Below are positions 7,481 to 13,758 of a DNA stretch of 15,875 bases, piece after piece. Position 1 is the stretch's first letter, and each line of letters opens with the position of its first letter. The position numbers were made by a program, and so were the translations under genes. Source of the stretch: Anaerolineales bacterium. GTDB taxonomy: Bacteria; Chloroflexota; Anaerolineae; Anaerolineales; UBA6663. The stretch spans positions 1 through 15,875 of the forward strand of contig JAEURM010000016.1 of the NCBI GenBank assembly GCA_016789245.1, read 5' to 3'. Below the pieces are notes generated by a model, which did not search any database, was not told the DNA's origin, and saw only the letters and a program-made list of their open reading frames with translations.

Positions 7481-7930
7481 ATGGAAACCGCAACCTTTGT
7501 TGTTTTGGCTTTGGCGCTCGCTTGGCTTGTTCAACTTGGCCTGTCTTATTGGCAAATGAAGCGTTTCTATGGCCGCATTTCTCAATTGCGCAAAAGCGGC
7601 AAGCTCGCCATTGGCCTCGAAGGCGGCTTGTACAAAGGCCGGCAATACGGCGTGCTGGTAGTGGATGAGCAAGAAAATGTTGTGCGCGCCGAGCAACTCT
7701 CGGGCCTGACGATTTTTTCACAGCTCAAGTCAGTCAGCCCCCTCGTTGGGTTGAAGATGAACCGTTTGTTTGAAGATGAAAAGGCTTTGGCCGAAGAACT
7801 GAAAATTTCCAAAAAACAGGTCTTAGCCTTTCGGAATGCGGCGCAATACTTGCGCGATGCAGAAGCCCGCGCCGAAAAAAAGAATCGCCAAGCTGAGGAG
7901 ACGGCGCTGGTTAGCCCCACCGCCGCCTAA
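7481..7930 (+). CDS. gutM: GutM-like glucitol operon activator protein
   Basis: The 149-residue protein has one N-terminal membrane segment (about residues 4-23) followed by the GutM signature seen in E. coli: QL.LSYWQMKRFYGRI, GLEGG.YKGRQYGVLVVD and EQLSGLTIF. In E. coli the roughly 119-residue GutM activates the gut/srl operon; how a membrane-anchored protein does this is not well understood. Here the C terminus is about 30 residues longer, charged and probably helical (DAEARAEKKNRQAEE). The gene starts 14 bases after the E2 stop, with AGGAG eight bases upstream. It opens the PTS part of the operon, just before srlA. It links the E1/E2 genes physically to the glucitol-type PTS, since no promoter or terminator is visible at this junction. 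Confidence 0.88.
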   Translation: METATFVVLALALAWLVQLGLSYWQMKRFYGRISQLRKSGKLAIGLEGGLYKGRQYGVLVVDEQENVVRAEQLSGLTIFSQLKSVSPLVGLKMNRLFEDEKALAEELKISKKQVLAFRNAAQYLRDAEARAEKKNRQAEETALVSPTAA

Positions 7931-8056
7931 CCTAATTATTCTCACTCGGAGGGGCACTGCGGGAGGTGCTATTGCGGAAACGAAACTGAAACGCTGGACG
8001 GGGGAGGAGAAGGAAAAACTTGTTCTCAAACTATTCACTTGTGGAGGAACTTCACC

Positions 8057-8593
8057 ATGGAAATGCTCGCTAGTTGGGCTCAGGCTTTCATTGGCATCTT
8101 CACCAAAGGTGGCGAGGTCTTTACCAGCCTCGTCGGCGGCATTGTGCCCACTTTGATTGTGTTGATGACGGCCGTCAATGCCCTCATTGCCCTCATCGGC
8201 CCAGAACGAATTGAAGGTGTGGCAAAAGCGGCTGGCAAAGAAGGTTTTGCCGCCACACCATTGCGCTACCTCGTGCTCCCCGTCCTATCTTGTTTCTTCC
8301 TTACCAACCCTATGGCCTACACCATGGGTCGCTTTCTGCCAGAGCGTTACAAGCCGGCGTTTTATGATGCGGCCGTATCCTTTGTGCACCCACCGCTTGG
8401 CATCTTCCCGCACATCAACCCCGGCGAGTTGTTTGTGTGGGCGGGTATTGCCAACGGCGTGAAGACGGCGGCCGGTGATGCCAAGCTCGCCTCGTTAGCC
8501 TTAGGCTATCTGTTCACCGGCTTAATCGTGATTTACCTGCGTGGCCTCGTCACTGAGTACATCAGCGGCACGATGTGGAAGAAATCCAGCTAA
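8057..8593 (+). CDS. srlA: PTS glucitol/sorbitol-family transporter, IIC component (SrlA)
   Basis: The membrane protein has 178 residues from ATG 8057. The frame is open upstream to a TTG at 8039, but TGGAGGA at 8042-8048 is a good SD for the ATG. It aligns by eye to E. coli SrlA: FIGIFTKGGEVFTSLVGGIV, NALIALIGPERIE, a TNP..Y.MGRFLPERYKP block (83-100) and FPHINPGELFVWAGIANG (117-134). Three or four hydrophobic segments are visible. Together with the membrane half of SrlE it would form the polyol channel. Substrate range inside the Gut family varies, so sorbitol is not certain. A 126-base spacer with no obvious ORF separates it from gutM. Confidence 0.93.
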   Translation: MEMLASWAQAFIGIFTKGGEVFTSLVGGIVPTLIVLMTAVNALIALIGPERIEGVAKAAGKEGFAATPLRYLVLPVLSCFFLTNPMAYTMGRFLPERYKPAFYDAAVSFVHPPLGIFPHINPGELFVWAGIANGVKTAAGDAKLASLALGYLFTGLIVIYLRGLVTEYISGTMWKKSS

Positions 8594-8614
8594 ACCTAAA
8601 GGAGTACCCTGAAC

Positions 8615-9148
8615 ATGCAAGCTCTCAATTCTTTCCTCGTCACCATTGGCCGCGGCGTGGGTAAAGTCGTTGGCACGTTGTATCAAGCGGGCCGCGATGC
8701 GGTCGATCAGGTCATCAAGAACGTGATTCCGTTCATGGCCTTCATCTCGTTCGTTATCGGCCTGATTTTGGCCACTGGCGTCGGCACGCTACTCGCGAAT
8801 GCCCTCAGCTCGTTAGCCAGCAACATCGTCGGTTTGCTGGTGCTCTCCCTCATCATCGGTTTGCCGGTGCTCTCCCCTTTGCTGGGGCCGGGTGCCGTCA
8901 TCGCCCAAATCATCGGCACCTTGTTGGGTACGTTGATTGGCGAAGGCAAACTGCCGGTGAGCGTGGCTCTGCCCGCGCTGTGGGCCATCAACCCGCAAGT
9001 GGGCTGTGACTTCATCCCAGTGGGTTTGGCGCTCGGTGAGGCCGAACCGGAAACGGTTGAAGTGGGTGTGCCAGCCGTGCTGTTCTCGCGCCTCGTCACT
9101 GGCCCGATTGCAGTGCTGTTGGGTTACGCCGCCAGCTTTGTTTTCTAA
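8615..9148 (+). CDS. srlE: PTS glucitol/sorbitol family, SrlE C-terminal membrane domain as a separate protein
   Basis: The 177 residues match only the C-terminal membrane half of E. coli SrlE (PF07663). Landmarks are GRDAVDQVIKNVIPFMAF (26-43), LLGPGAVIAQIIGTL (89-103), ALPALWAINPQVGCDFIPVG (118-137) and LGEAEPETVEVGVPAVL (140-156). In E. coli this domain follows the IIB domain in one 319-residue chain. Here the IIB domain is the next gene (9302-9676), so the fused protein is split and the halves are in reversed order. The gene has its own SD (AAAGGAG) and ATG. It begins 21 bases after srlA. Frameshift is excluded because each half has its own start and the order is swapped. Confidence 0.9.
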   Translation: MQALNSFLVTIGRGVGKVVGTLYQAGRDAVDQVIKNVIPFMAFISFVIGLILATGVGTLLANALSSLASNIVGLLVLSLIIGLPVLSPLLGPGAVIAQIIGTLLGTLIGEGKLPVSVALPALWAINPQVGCDFIPVGLALGEAEPETVEVGVPAVLFSRLVTGPIAVLLGYAASFVF

Positions 9149-9165
9149 GCGTTAGAGATTTCACT

Positions 9166-9207
9166 AGCTGGGCGAGGGTTATGCCTCGGCGGAATCCTCG
9201 CCCAGCT
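9166..9207. repeat. 12-bp stem palindrome between the SrlE halves
   Basis: agctgggcgagg (9166-9177) and cctcgcccagct (9196-9207) are exact reverse complements with an 18-base loop. The hairpin starts 17 bases after the stop of the membrane-domain gene and lies about 95 bases before the IIB gene. No T-run follows, so it is more likely an mRNA-processing or stability element, or a dispersed repeat, than a full terminator. Confidence 0.75.
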
Positions 9208-9301
9208 CAACCTTGTGCAAGCTTTGCCAGAACCAGCTTGGGCGCATTATCATTCCTAGCACTTATCGCCTTCTCGGCATCTCAGTCAAAAGGAGAATTC
9301 C

Positions 9302-9676
9302 ATGAGCCAATACAAAAAAGTTCGTATCAAAAAAGGCCCCAAAGGCTGGGGCGGCCCACTCGTCATTGAGCCGAAGCCGGGCAAGGATTTGATTTACTCG
9401 GTTACGGGCGGGGGCATTCACCCAGTGGCGGCCCGCATTGCAGAACTCACTGGCGGCAAACCGTTTGATGGCTTTAAGAGCAAGGCGGATTTCAGCGAAA
9501 TTGCGGTGGCCGTCATTGATTGCGGCGGCACAGCGCGCGTGGGTGTGTACCCCATGAAGAAAGTGTTCACCGTGGATATTCACGCCACCTCGCCCGCTGG
9601 CCCGCTCATGCGCTTCATCACCGAAGACTTATTCTGCTCCGGTGTGCGCGTGGACGATATTGAAGTGATTGAATAA
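9302..9676 (+). CDS. srlE: PTS glucitol/sorbitol family, IIB component (SrlE N-terminal domain) as a separate protein
   Basis: The 124-residue soluble protein matches the IIB domain of SrlE (PF03612): KVRIKKGPKGWGGPLVIEPK, the start of AELTGGKPFDGFK, VAVIDCGGTARVGVYPMKK and the C-terminal FCSGVRVDDIEVIE. The phosphorylated cysteine is expected to be C74 in VIDCGGT. It takes phosphate from IIA and passes it to the polyol in the membrane channel. A strong SD (AAAAGGAG) precedes ATG 9302. A palindrome (9680-9707) follows almost at once after the stop. Confidence 0.92.
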   Translation: MSQYKKVRIKKGPKGWGGPLVIEPKPGKDLIYSVTGGGIHPVAARIAELTGGKPFDGFKSKADFSEIAVAVIDCGGTARVGVYPMKKVFTVDIHATSPAGPLMRFITEDLFCSGVRVDDIEVIE

Positions 9677-9679
9677 CCA

Positions 9680-9707
9680 GTAGAGACGCCCGACTGGGCG
9701 TCTCTAC
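9680..9707. repeat. 12-bp perfect hairpin with GACT loop, before srlB
   Basis: gtagagacgccc (9680-9691) and gggcgtctctac (9696-9707) form a perfect 12-bp stem with a four-base loop. It lies three bases after the IIB stop and nine bases before the IIA ATG (9717), filling nearly the whole gap and leaving no SD. GTAGAGACGC-type hairpins are known to me as dispersed intergenic repeats in several phyla, including cyanobacteria. Confidence 0.85.
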
Positions 9708-9716
9708 CTAAATTTC

Positions 9717-10079
9717 ATGCTCAAATATTCCGCCACCATCACGGCCATTGGCCCCCTCACCTCCGAGTTTATTGACGCGGGTATTTTGGTGTTTTTTGGC
9801 CAAAGCGCGCCGGAGGAATTGACGGAGTTCGCCGTGATTCATGATGGGCAAACGTTAGCCGCGCCCGTGGTCGCCGGCGATGAATTCGTTATCAATGGCG
9901 AGCGTTACCGGTTGCTCGCAGTGGGGGAAGTGGCCAATCAAAATTTAGGCCATCTTGGCCACTTCATTATCAAGTTCAACGGTGAAAGTGCGCCGGAGAT
10001 GCCGGGCGATATTTGTGCCGAGGCGCGCCCCCTGCCGAAAATTGAAATTGGGGCACAGTTTCAAATCATTTCGTCTTAA
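9717..10079 (+). CDS. srlB: PTS glucitol/sorbitol family, IIA component (SrlB)
   Basis: The 120-residue cytoplasmic protein is equal in length to E. coli SrlB (123). It shares YSATITAIG, APEELTEFAVIH, FVINGERYRLLAVGEVANQNL and LGHFIIKFNGE..PEMPGDI. The phosphoryl-accepting histidine is H42 in AVIHDG, aligning with E. coli H43. The second histidine of the E. coli motif (FIHCH) is not kept. It accepts phosphate from HPr (encoded downstream) and passes it to C74 of IIB. The ATG lies nine bases after a palindrome and has no SD, so translation may depend on coupling to the upstream gene or on an unfolded leader. Confidence 0.93.
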   Translation: MLKYSATITAIGPLTSEFIDAGILVFFGQSAPEELTEFAVIHDGQTLAAPVVAGDEFVINGERYRLLAVGEVANQNLGHLGHFIIKFNGESAPEMPGDICAEARPLPKIEIGAQFQIISS

Positions 10080-10092
10080 TCCTTAAACATCT

Positions 10093-11388
10093 ATGTCACT
10101 CAAAGAACGCCTGCGCACGCGCGCAGAACAACATGGCCCCATTCGCGTGGGTTTGGTAGGTGCGGGCCAAATGGGCACCGGCCTCATGAGTCAAATGGAA
10201 CGCATGGTAGGCATGCAAGTAGTAGCTTGTGCAGATGTTCTGCCCAACCGCGCCGTAGCCGCCTATGCTGAATCGGGCGTGGCGGCGGAAAGTGTGCTGG
10301 CGCTAGATGATAACGCGGCACGCGCGGCGGATGCGATAGCCGCTGGCAAACGGGTGGCCACCACTCAGGCTGATTGGCTGGTGACCATCCCCAATCTAGA
10401 CTTAATTCTGGAATGTACCGGCGTACCCGATGTGGGCGCGCGAGTGTGCAACGCGGCCATTGAAGCCGGCAAGCACACCATCAACATGAATGTGGAAACG
10501 GATGCTACAGTGGGCTACATTCTGGCGCAAAGGGCGCGGGCCAAGAATGTGATTTACACGCTGGTGGCCGGTGATGAGCCGGGTACCATCAAAGAGATGT
10601 TTGATTTTGCCGATGCCTTGGGTTTTGAAATTGTGAGCATTGGCAAAGGCAAGAACAACCCGCTCAACCGCGCTTCCAATCCGGATACGGCCGCCGCCAA
10701 AGCCCAAACGCAACGCATGAGCCCCAAGATGTTGGCTTCGTTTGAAGACGGCACTAAGACGATGGTGGAAATGACGTCTATTGCCAACGGCACGGGCTAC
10801 GCGCCAGAGGTAACGGGCGCTTATGGCCCCACCACCACCGTGAAAAATTTGGCCAGTGTCTTCATCCCTAAAGCGGATGGCGGCATTTTCAACGGTAAAG
10901 GCGCGGTGGATTACGCGGTCGGCGATGTGGCGCCGGGCGTCTTTGTCATCATCACCACCGACCAGCCCAAGATCATCAACGACCTGAACTACCTGCGTCT
11001 GAACGGCAATGGCAAGTATTGGGCGCTGTACCGGCCCTATCACTTGGCCAATTTGGAATGCCCCATCAGTGTGGCGCGCGCGGTGTTGTACAACGAAGTA
11101 ACATTAGCCACCTCGCAAAAGCCCGTGGCCGAAACCGTTGCCTACGCCAAGCGTGATTTGCAACCCGGTGAGAAGCTAGATGCGCTGGGCGGCTACACCA
11201 TGTACGGCATGATTGAGCGCGCCGAAGTGGCGCAAGCGCAGAACCAAGTGCCGCTGGGTTTGGCGGTGGGTGGCGTGGTGCAAAAGCCAGTGAAGATGGG
11301 CCAGCCGTTGCGCTATGATGATGTGGCGCTGGATGAAGGCCAAACGATTTTGAAGTTGCGCCGCGAACAAGAAGCTTTGCTCAAGTAA
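10093..11388 (+). CDS. homoserine-dehydrogenase-like NAD(P) oxidoreductase with C-terminal SAF domain (COG4091/DRL family)
   Basis: The 431-residue protein has an N-terminal Rossmann fold with GAGQMG at residues 23-28 (GxGxxG), a middle domain (GDEPGTIKEMFDFADALGFEI, KGKNNPLNRASNP, SIANGTGYAPEV, GPTTTVKNL) and a C-terminal SAF-like domain (about 345-425, AKRDLQPGEKLDALGGYTMYG). This is the 'predicted homoserine dehydrogenase with SAF domain' family, which as I recall includes Brucella DRL, an enzyme that makes 2-C-methyl-D-erythritol 4-phosphate from DXP. No aspartate-pathway gene is nearby. It starts 13 bases after srlB and sits between the IIA and HPr genes, in the place where a polyol-phosphate dehydrogenase is expected, and SrlD is absent. 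I therefore infer it acts on the imported polyol phosphate. The exact substrate is unknown. No SD is seen. Confidence 0.85.
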   Translation: MSLKERLRTRAEQHGPIRVGLVGAGQMGTGLMSQMERMVGMQVVACADVLPNRAVAAYAESGVAAESVLALDDNAARAADAIAAGKRVATTQADWLVTIPNLDLILECTGVPDVGARVCNAAIEAGKHTINMNVETDATVGYILAQRARAKNVIYTLVAGDEPGTIKEMFDFADALGFEIVSIGKGKNNPLNRASNPDTAAAKAQTQRMSPKMLASFEDGTKTMVEMTSIANGTGYAPEVTGAYGPTTTVKNLASVFIPKADGGIFNGKGAVDYAVGDVAPGVFVIITTDQPKIINDLNYLRLNGNGKYWALYRPYHLANLECPISVARAVLYNEVTLATSQKPVAETVAYAKRDLQPGEKLDALGGYTMYGMIERAEVAQAQNQVPLGLAVGGVVQKPVKMGQPLRYDDVALDEGQTILKLRREQEALLK

Positions 11389-11455
11389 ACCGCGAGAGCG
11401 CAAAGGCCGCCAAGTGTTCACTCAGATTTCTTGGTGGGTTTGTTGCTTTACGGTT
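11388..11455. repeat. degenerate palindrome between the oxidoreductase and HPr genes
   Basis: aaccg (11388-11392) pairs with cggtt (11451-11455), and ccaag (11410-11414) with cttgg (11430-11434). The sequence between is a weak mirror with several mismatches, so it looks like a decayed copy of an intergenic palindrome. The HPr ATG follows at 11464 without an SD. Confidence 0.4.
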
Positions 11456-11463
11456 AAAAACGA

Positions 11464-11736
11464 ATGCCGTCACTCACAATTACGATTCAACATTCCTCCG
11501 GCCTGCACGCCCGCCCCGCCGCGCAATTTGTAAAAATGGCCGCGTCTTTTCCGTGCTCACTCACCGTGCGCAATATCACCAGTAACAAGTTGGCCGCCAA
11601 CGCCAAAAGCGTGCTGAGCGTGCTGACGCAAGGCGTGAACAAGGGCCATGAAATTGAACTGGTGGCCGAAGGTGACCGTGCGGATGAAGCGCTGGCGGCG
11701 ATTAAAGAACTAGTTGAGAGCAACTTTGGCGAGTAG
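11464..11736 (+). CDS. ptsH: PTS phosphocarrier protein HPr
   Basis: The 90-residue protein has the HPr signature: SSGLHARPAAQFV, with the phosphoryl-carrying H15 and neighbouring R17, and the regulatory-site region NAKSVLSVLTQGV. S49 aligns with Ser46, the HPr-kinase target of Gram-positive bacteria. HPr receives phosphate from Enzyme I (next gene but for a 200-base palindrome-rich gap) and passes it to H42 of SrlB. Being inside the transporter operon suggests a dedicated relay in an organism that may have few PTS systems. Whether S49 is used depends on an HprK, which is not in the window. Confidence 0.95.
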   Translation: MPSLTITIQHSSGLHARPAAQFVKMAASFPCSLTVRNITSNKLAANAKSVLSVLTQGVNKGHEIELVAEGDRADEALAAIKELVESNFGE

Positions 11737-11779
11737 GTGAAGCTCTCGCTAAGAACGCAAAGCCCGTTAAGGAGCGCCA

Positions 11780-11895
11780 GCCCATTTGGGCCGCAGGCTG
11801 AGCGGGTGCGGAAACGGACGGCTAGCAATTGGAAAACCCGCTTCAGCGGGTTTCGCACTATCAGGCGTCGGCTTCAGCCGATGCCGCTCTAGCCG
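11780..11895. repeat. compound palindromic region with two TTCA-loop hairpins and an enclosing stem
   Basis: The 199-base gap between HPr and EI contains several stems. gccc-attt-gggc lies at 11780-11791. Then cggctag (11819-11825) pairs with ctagccg (11889-11895) and encloses two tandem hairpins: aaacccgc-ttca-gcgggttt (11834-11853), and a nine-pair stem with one G.T pair and the same TTCA loop (11864-11885). Together 11819-11895 would fold as a three-way junction. An open frame runs through the region in phase with EI, but the real EI start lies later (11936). Confidence 0.75.
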
Positions 11896-11935
11896 AATCA
11901 AAAAGTCAAAATTCATTAACTGCCAAAGAAATACC

Positions 11936-13648
11936 ATGCAGAAATTTATTGGCCTCCCTGCTTCTTCCGGCATTGCCATTGGCCCGGCGTGGATTTATCA
12001 GCCCATAACGGTAACGGTTGAACGCCGCACCGTGGCTGATACCGCCGCCGAATGGACGCGCCTGCAAACGGCGCTTTCGATGGCTCGCACTCAATTGCAG
12101 GCGCTGGAAGGCCGAGCGCGGGAAAACATTGGGGCCAGTGAAGCCGATATTTTTGCCGCGCACCAAATGTTTTTGGATGATGAAGAATTAGTGGGGACGT
12201 TGAAAGCCGCCGTGCTGGATCAGCGCTCTAACGCCGAAGCCGCCGTCCATGATTCTTTTGAGCATTACGCTACCGCGTTGGAATCACTGGAAGAAGAATA
12301 CTTCAAAGCCCGGGCCGCCGATGTGCGCGATGTGAGCGGCCGCGTTCTGCGTTGCCTAACAGGCAAAACGGAAGATGCCGCGCTGGAGCAACCCTCCGTT
12401 ATTTTTGCCGATGACTTAACACCCTCGGATACGGTGGCCTTTGAAAAGGCCAAGATTTTGGGCTTGGTAACGATGCGGGGTGGCCCCACCAGCCACACGG
12501 CTATTTTGGCGCGTGGCTTGGGTGTGCCAGCAGTGGTGAGCGCACCTGTGCGGCTGGGTGATATTTTGCCCGGCACCATGGTGATATTGGATGGCGCCAC
12601 CGGCGAGTTAACACTTGGCCCAACCTTGGCGGAATTGAACCGAGCCCGCCAGCGCCAAGCAGACTGGCAGACCGTGCGCGCCACTCAGCTTTCGGCGGCC
12701 ATGGAAGCGGCCACCACGCCAGATGGCCACATGGTGGAAGTGGTGGCCAACATTGGCAACGCGGAAGATGCGCGGCAAGCGGTGGAAAATGGGGCAGAGG
12801 GCGTGGGCCTGTTCCGCACTGAATTTTTGTATTTGGACCGTGAGACCATGCCGAGCGAGGCTGACCAAACGGCCATCTACCGTGAAGTGTTCAAAGTGAT
12901 GGGCCGCCGCATCATGGTGGTGCGCACGTTGGATATTGGCGGCGATAAGGCCGTGCCCTACCTCGGCCTGCAACAAGAACCTAATCCGTTCCTCGGCTGG
13001 CGGGCCATTCGCATGATCCGTGAGCGGCCAGATGTGCTGGAGAGCCAACTGCGGGCACTGCTAGCGGCGGGCGGGGAAACGGCCGTGGATTTACACATCA
13101 TGTTGCCGATGGTTTCTAGCTTGGCGGAAATTGTGCGCGCGCGGGAATTGTTGGACGCGGCCCGCGCCAGCCTGCAAGCCGAGGGTAAGCCGGTGCCCAC
13201 CGCCCACTTTGGCATCATGGTCGAAGTGCCCTCCGCCGCCGTGTTGGCGGATCAACTCGCTCCGCATGTGGATTTCTTCAGCATTGGCACCAATGATTTA
13301 ACGCAATACACGCTGGCCGTTGACCGGACGAATGAACGCGTGGCCGCGCTGGCCAGCCCATACCATCCGGCGGTTCTGCGGCTCATCAAAATGACGATTG
13401 ACGCGGCCGATAAACATGGCAAGTGGGTGGGCATGTGCGGTGAGCTGGCTGGGGATGAAATGGCCGTGCCGCTTTTGCTGGGCCTCGGGTTGGATGAGTT
13501 CAGCATGGCGCCATCTTCGGTGCCAGCGGTGAAGGCCGCCATCCGCCGTTGGCCGCTAACTGAGTGCCGCCAAATTGCGGAGCACGCCCTCAACCTGCCG
13601 CAAGCCATTGATGTAATTGAGTATTTGAAAGGCTTATCCGCGAAGTAA
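11936..13648 (+). CDS. ptsI: PTS Enzyme I (phosphoenolpyruvate-protein phosphotransferase)
   Basis: Starting at ATG 11936 the protein is 570 residues, the normal EI length. The frame stays open 50 codons upstream, but those codons lie in hairpin DNA and are not EI-like. Features: N-terminal HPr-binding helices; phosphohistidine H187 in GGPTSHTAILARGLGVPAVV (E. coli H189); PEP-binding GLFRTEFLYL (291-300); IMVVRTLDIGGDK; GIMVEVPSA (436-444 region); SIGTNDLTQYTLAVDR (449-464 region); and C501 in GMCGELAGD (E. coli C502). It transfers phosphate from PEP to H15 of HPr and releases pyruvate, which the E1/E2 encoded upstream could oxidise. Only a weak AAAGAAA lies before the ATG. It is the last gene of the operon, closed by a strong palindrome. 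Confidence 0.97.
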   Translation: MQKFIGLPASSGIAIGPAWIYQPITVTVERRTVADTAAEWTRLQTALSMARTQLQALEGRARENIGASEADIFAAHQMFLDDEELVGTLKAAVLDQRSNAEAAVHDSFEHYATALESLEEEYFKARAADVRDVSGRVLRCLTGKTEDAALEQPSVIFADDLTPSDTVAFEKAKILGLVTMRGGPTSHTAILARGLGVPAVVSAPVRLGDILPGTMVILDGATGELTLGPTLAELNRARQRQADWQTVRATQLSAAMEAATTPDGHMVEVVANIGNAEDARQAVENGAEGVGLFRTEFLYLDRETMPSEADQTAIYREVFKVMGRRIMVVRTLDIGGDKAVPYLGLQQEPNPFLGWRAIRMIRERPDVLESQLRALLAAGGETAVDLHIMLPMVSSLAEIVRARELLDAARASLQAEGKPVPTAHFGIMVEVPSAAVLADQLAPHVDFFSIGTNDLTQYTLAVDRTNERVAALASPYHPAVLRLIKMTIDAADKHGKWVGMCGELAGDEMAVPLLLGLGLDEFSMAPSSVPAVKAAIRRWPLTECRQIAEHALNLPQAIDVIEYLKGLSAK

Positions 13649-13657
13649 CACGCAATT

Positions 13658-13714
13658 CACGAAGACACACGAAGCTTCTTAGTGCGGCTTCGTGACCCTT
13701 CGTGTGTCTTCGTG
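13658..13714. terminator. 17-bp perfect stem after ptsI, probable operon end
   Basis: cacgaagacacacgaag (13658-13674) and cttcgtgtgtcttcgtg (13698-13714) are exact reverse complements; with one mismatch the stem extends two more pairs outward. The 23-base loop carries a third copy of cttcgtg (13688-13694), which allows an alternative shorter pairing. It starts nine bases after the EI stop. There is no long T-run after the stem, so it may be a bidirectional or repeat-derived terminator or a 3'-end stabiliser. Confidence 0.7.
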
Positions 13715-13758
13715 GATTCTGTCTTGCACTCTCGGCACGGCTCGGCTAACATGCCGCT

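Noticed and set aside
6842..7696. Long minus-strand open frame (284 codons) opposite the E2 gene and gutM; also 4658-5329, 10402-11043 and 14067-14762 on the minus strand
   Set aside because: They lie opposite well-recognised plus-strand genes, have low-complexity Ser/Arg/Ala/Thr-rich translations and no family-like motifs. They are reading-frame shadows caused by codon bias.
7931..8056. Riboswitch or small gene in the 126-base gutM-srlA spacer
   Set aside because: Only purine-rich stretches (gggggaggagaagg) and the srlA SD are visible; no convincing fold or ORF.
9181..9369. Short plus-strand ORF across the gap before the IIB gene
   Set aside because: Starts in the loop of a palindrome, has no SD, overlaps the IIB gene in another frame and resembles no family I know.
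8615..9676. Split srlE as a sequencing error or frameshift
   Set aside because: The halves are in reversed order relative to the fused protein and each has its own SD and ATG, so a frameshift cannot explain it.
10093..11388. True homoserine dehydrogenase of threonine/methionine synthesis
   Set aside because: The C-terminal SAF domain, the lack of amino-acid-pathway neighbours and the position inside a PTS operon point to the COG4091 family instead.
11786..11935. 50-codon N-terminal extension of Enzyme I
   Set aside because: The frame is open, but the extra residues come from hairpin DNA, are unlike EI, and the ATG at 11936 gives the exact family length and N terminus (MQKFIGLPASSGIAIG).
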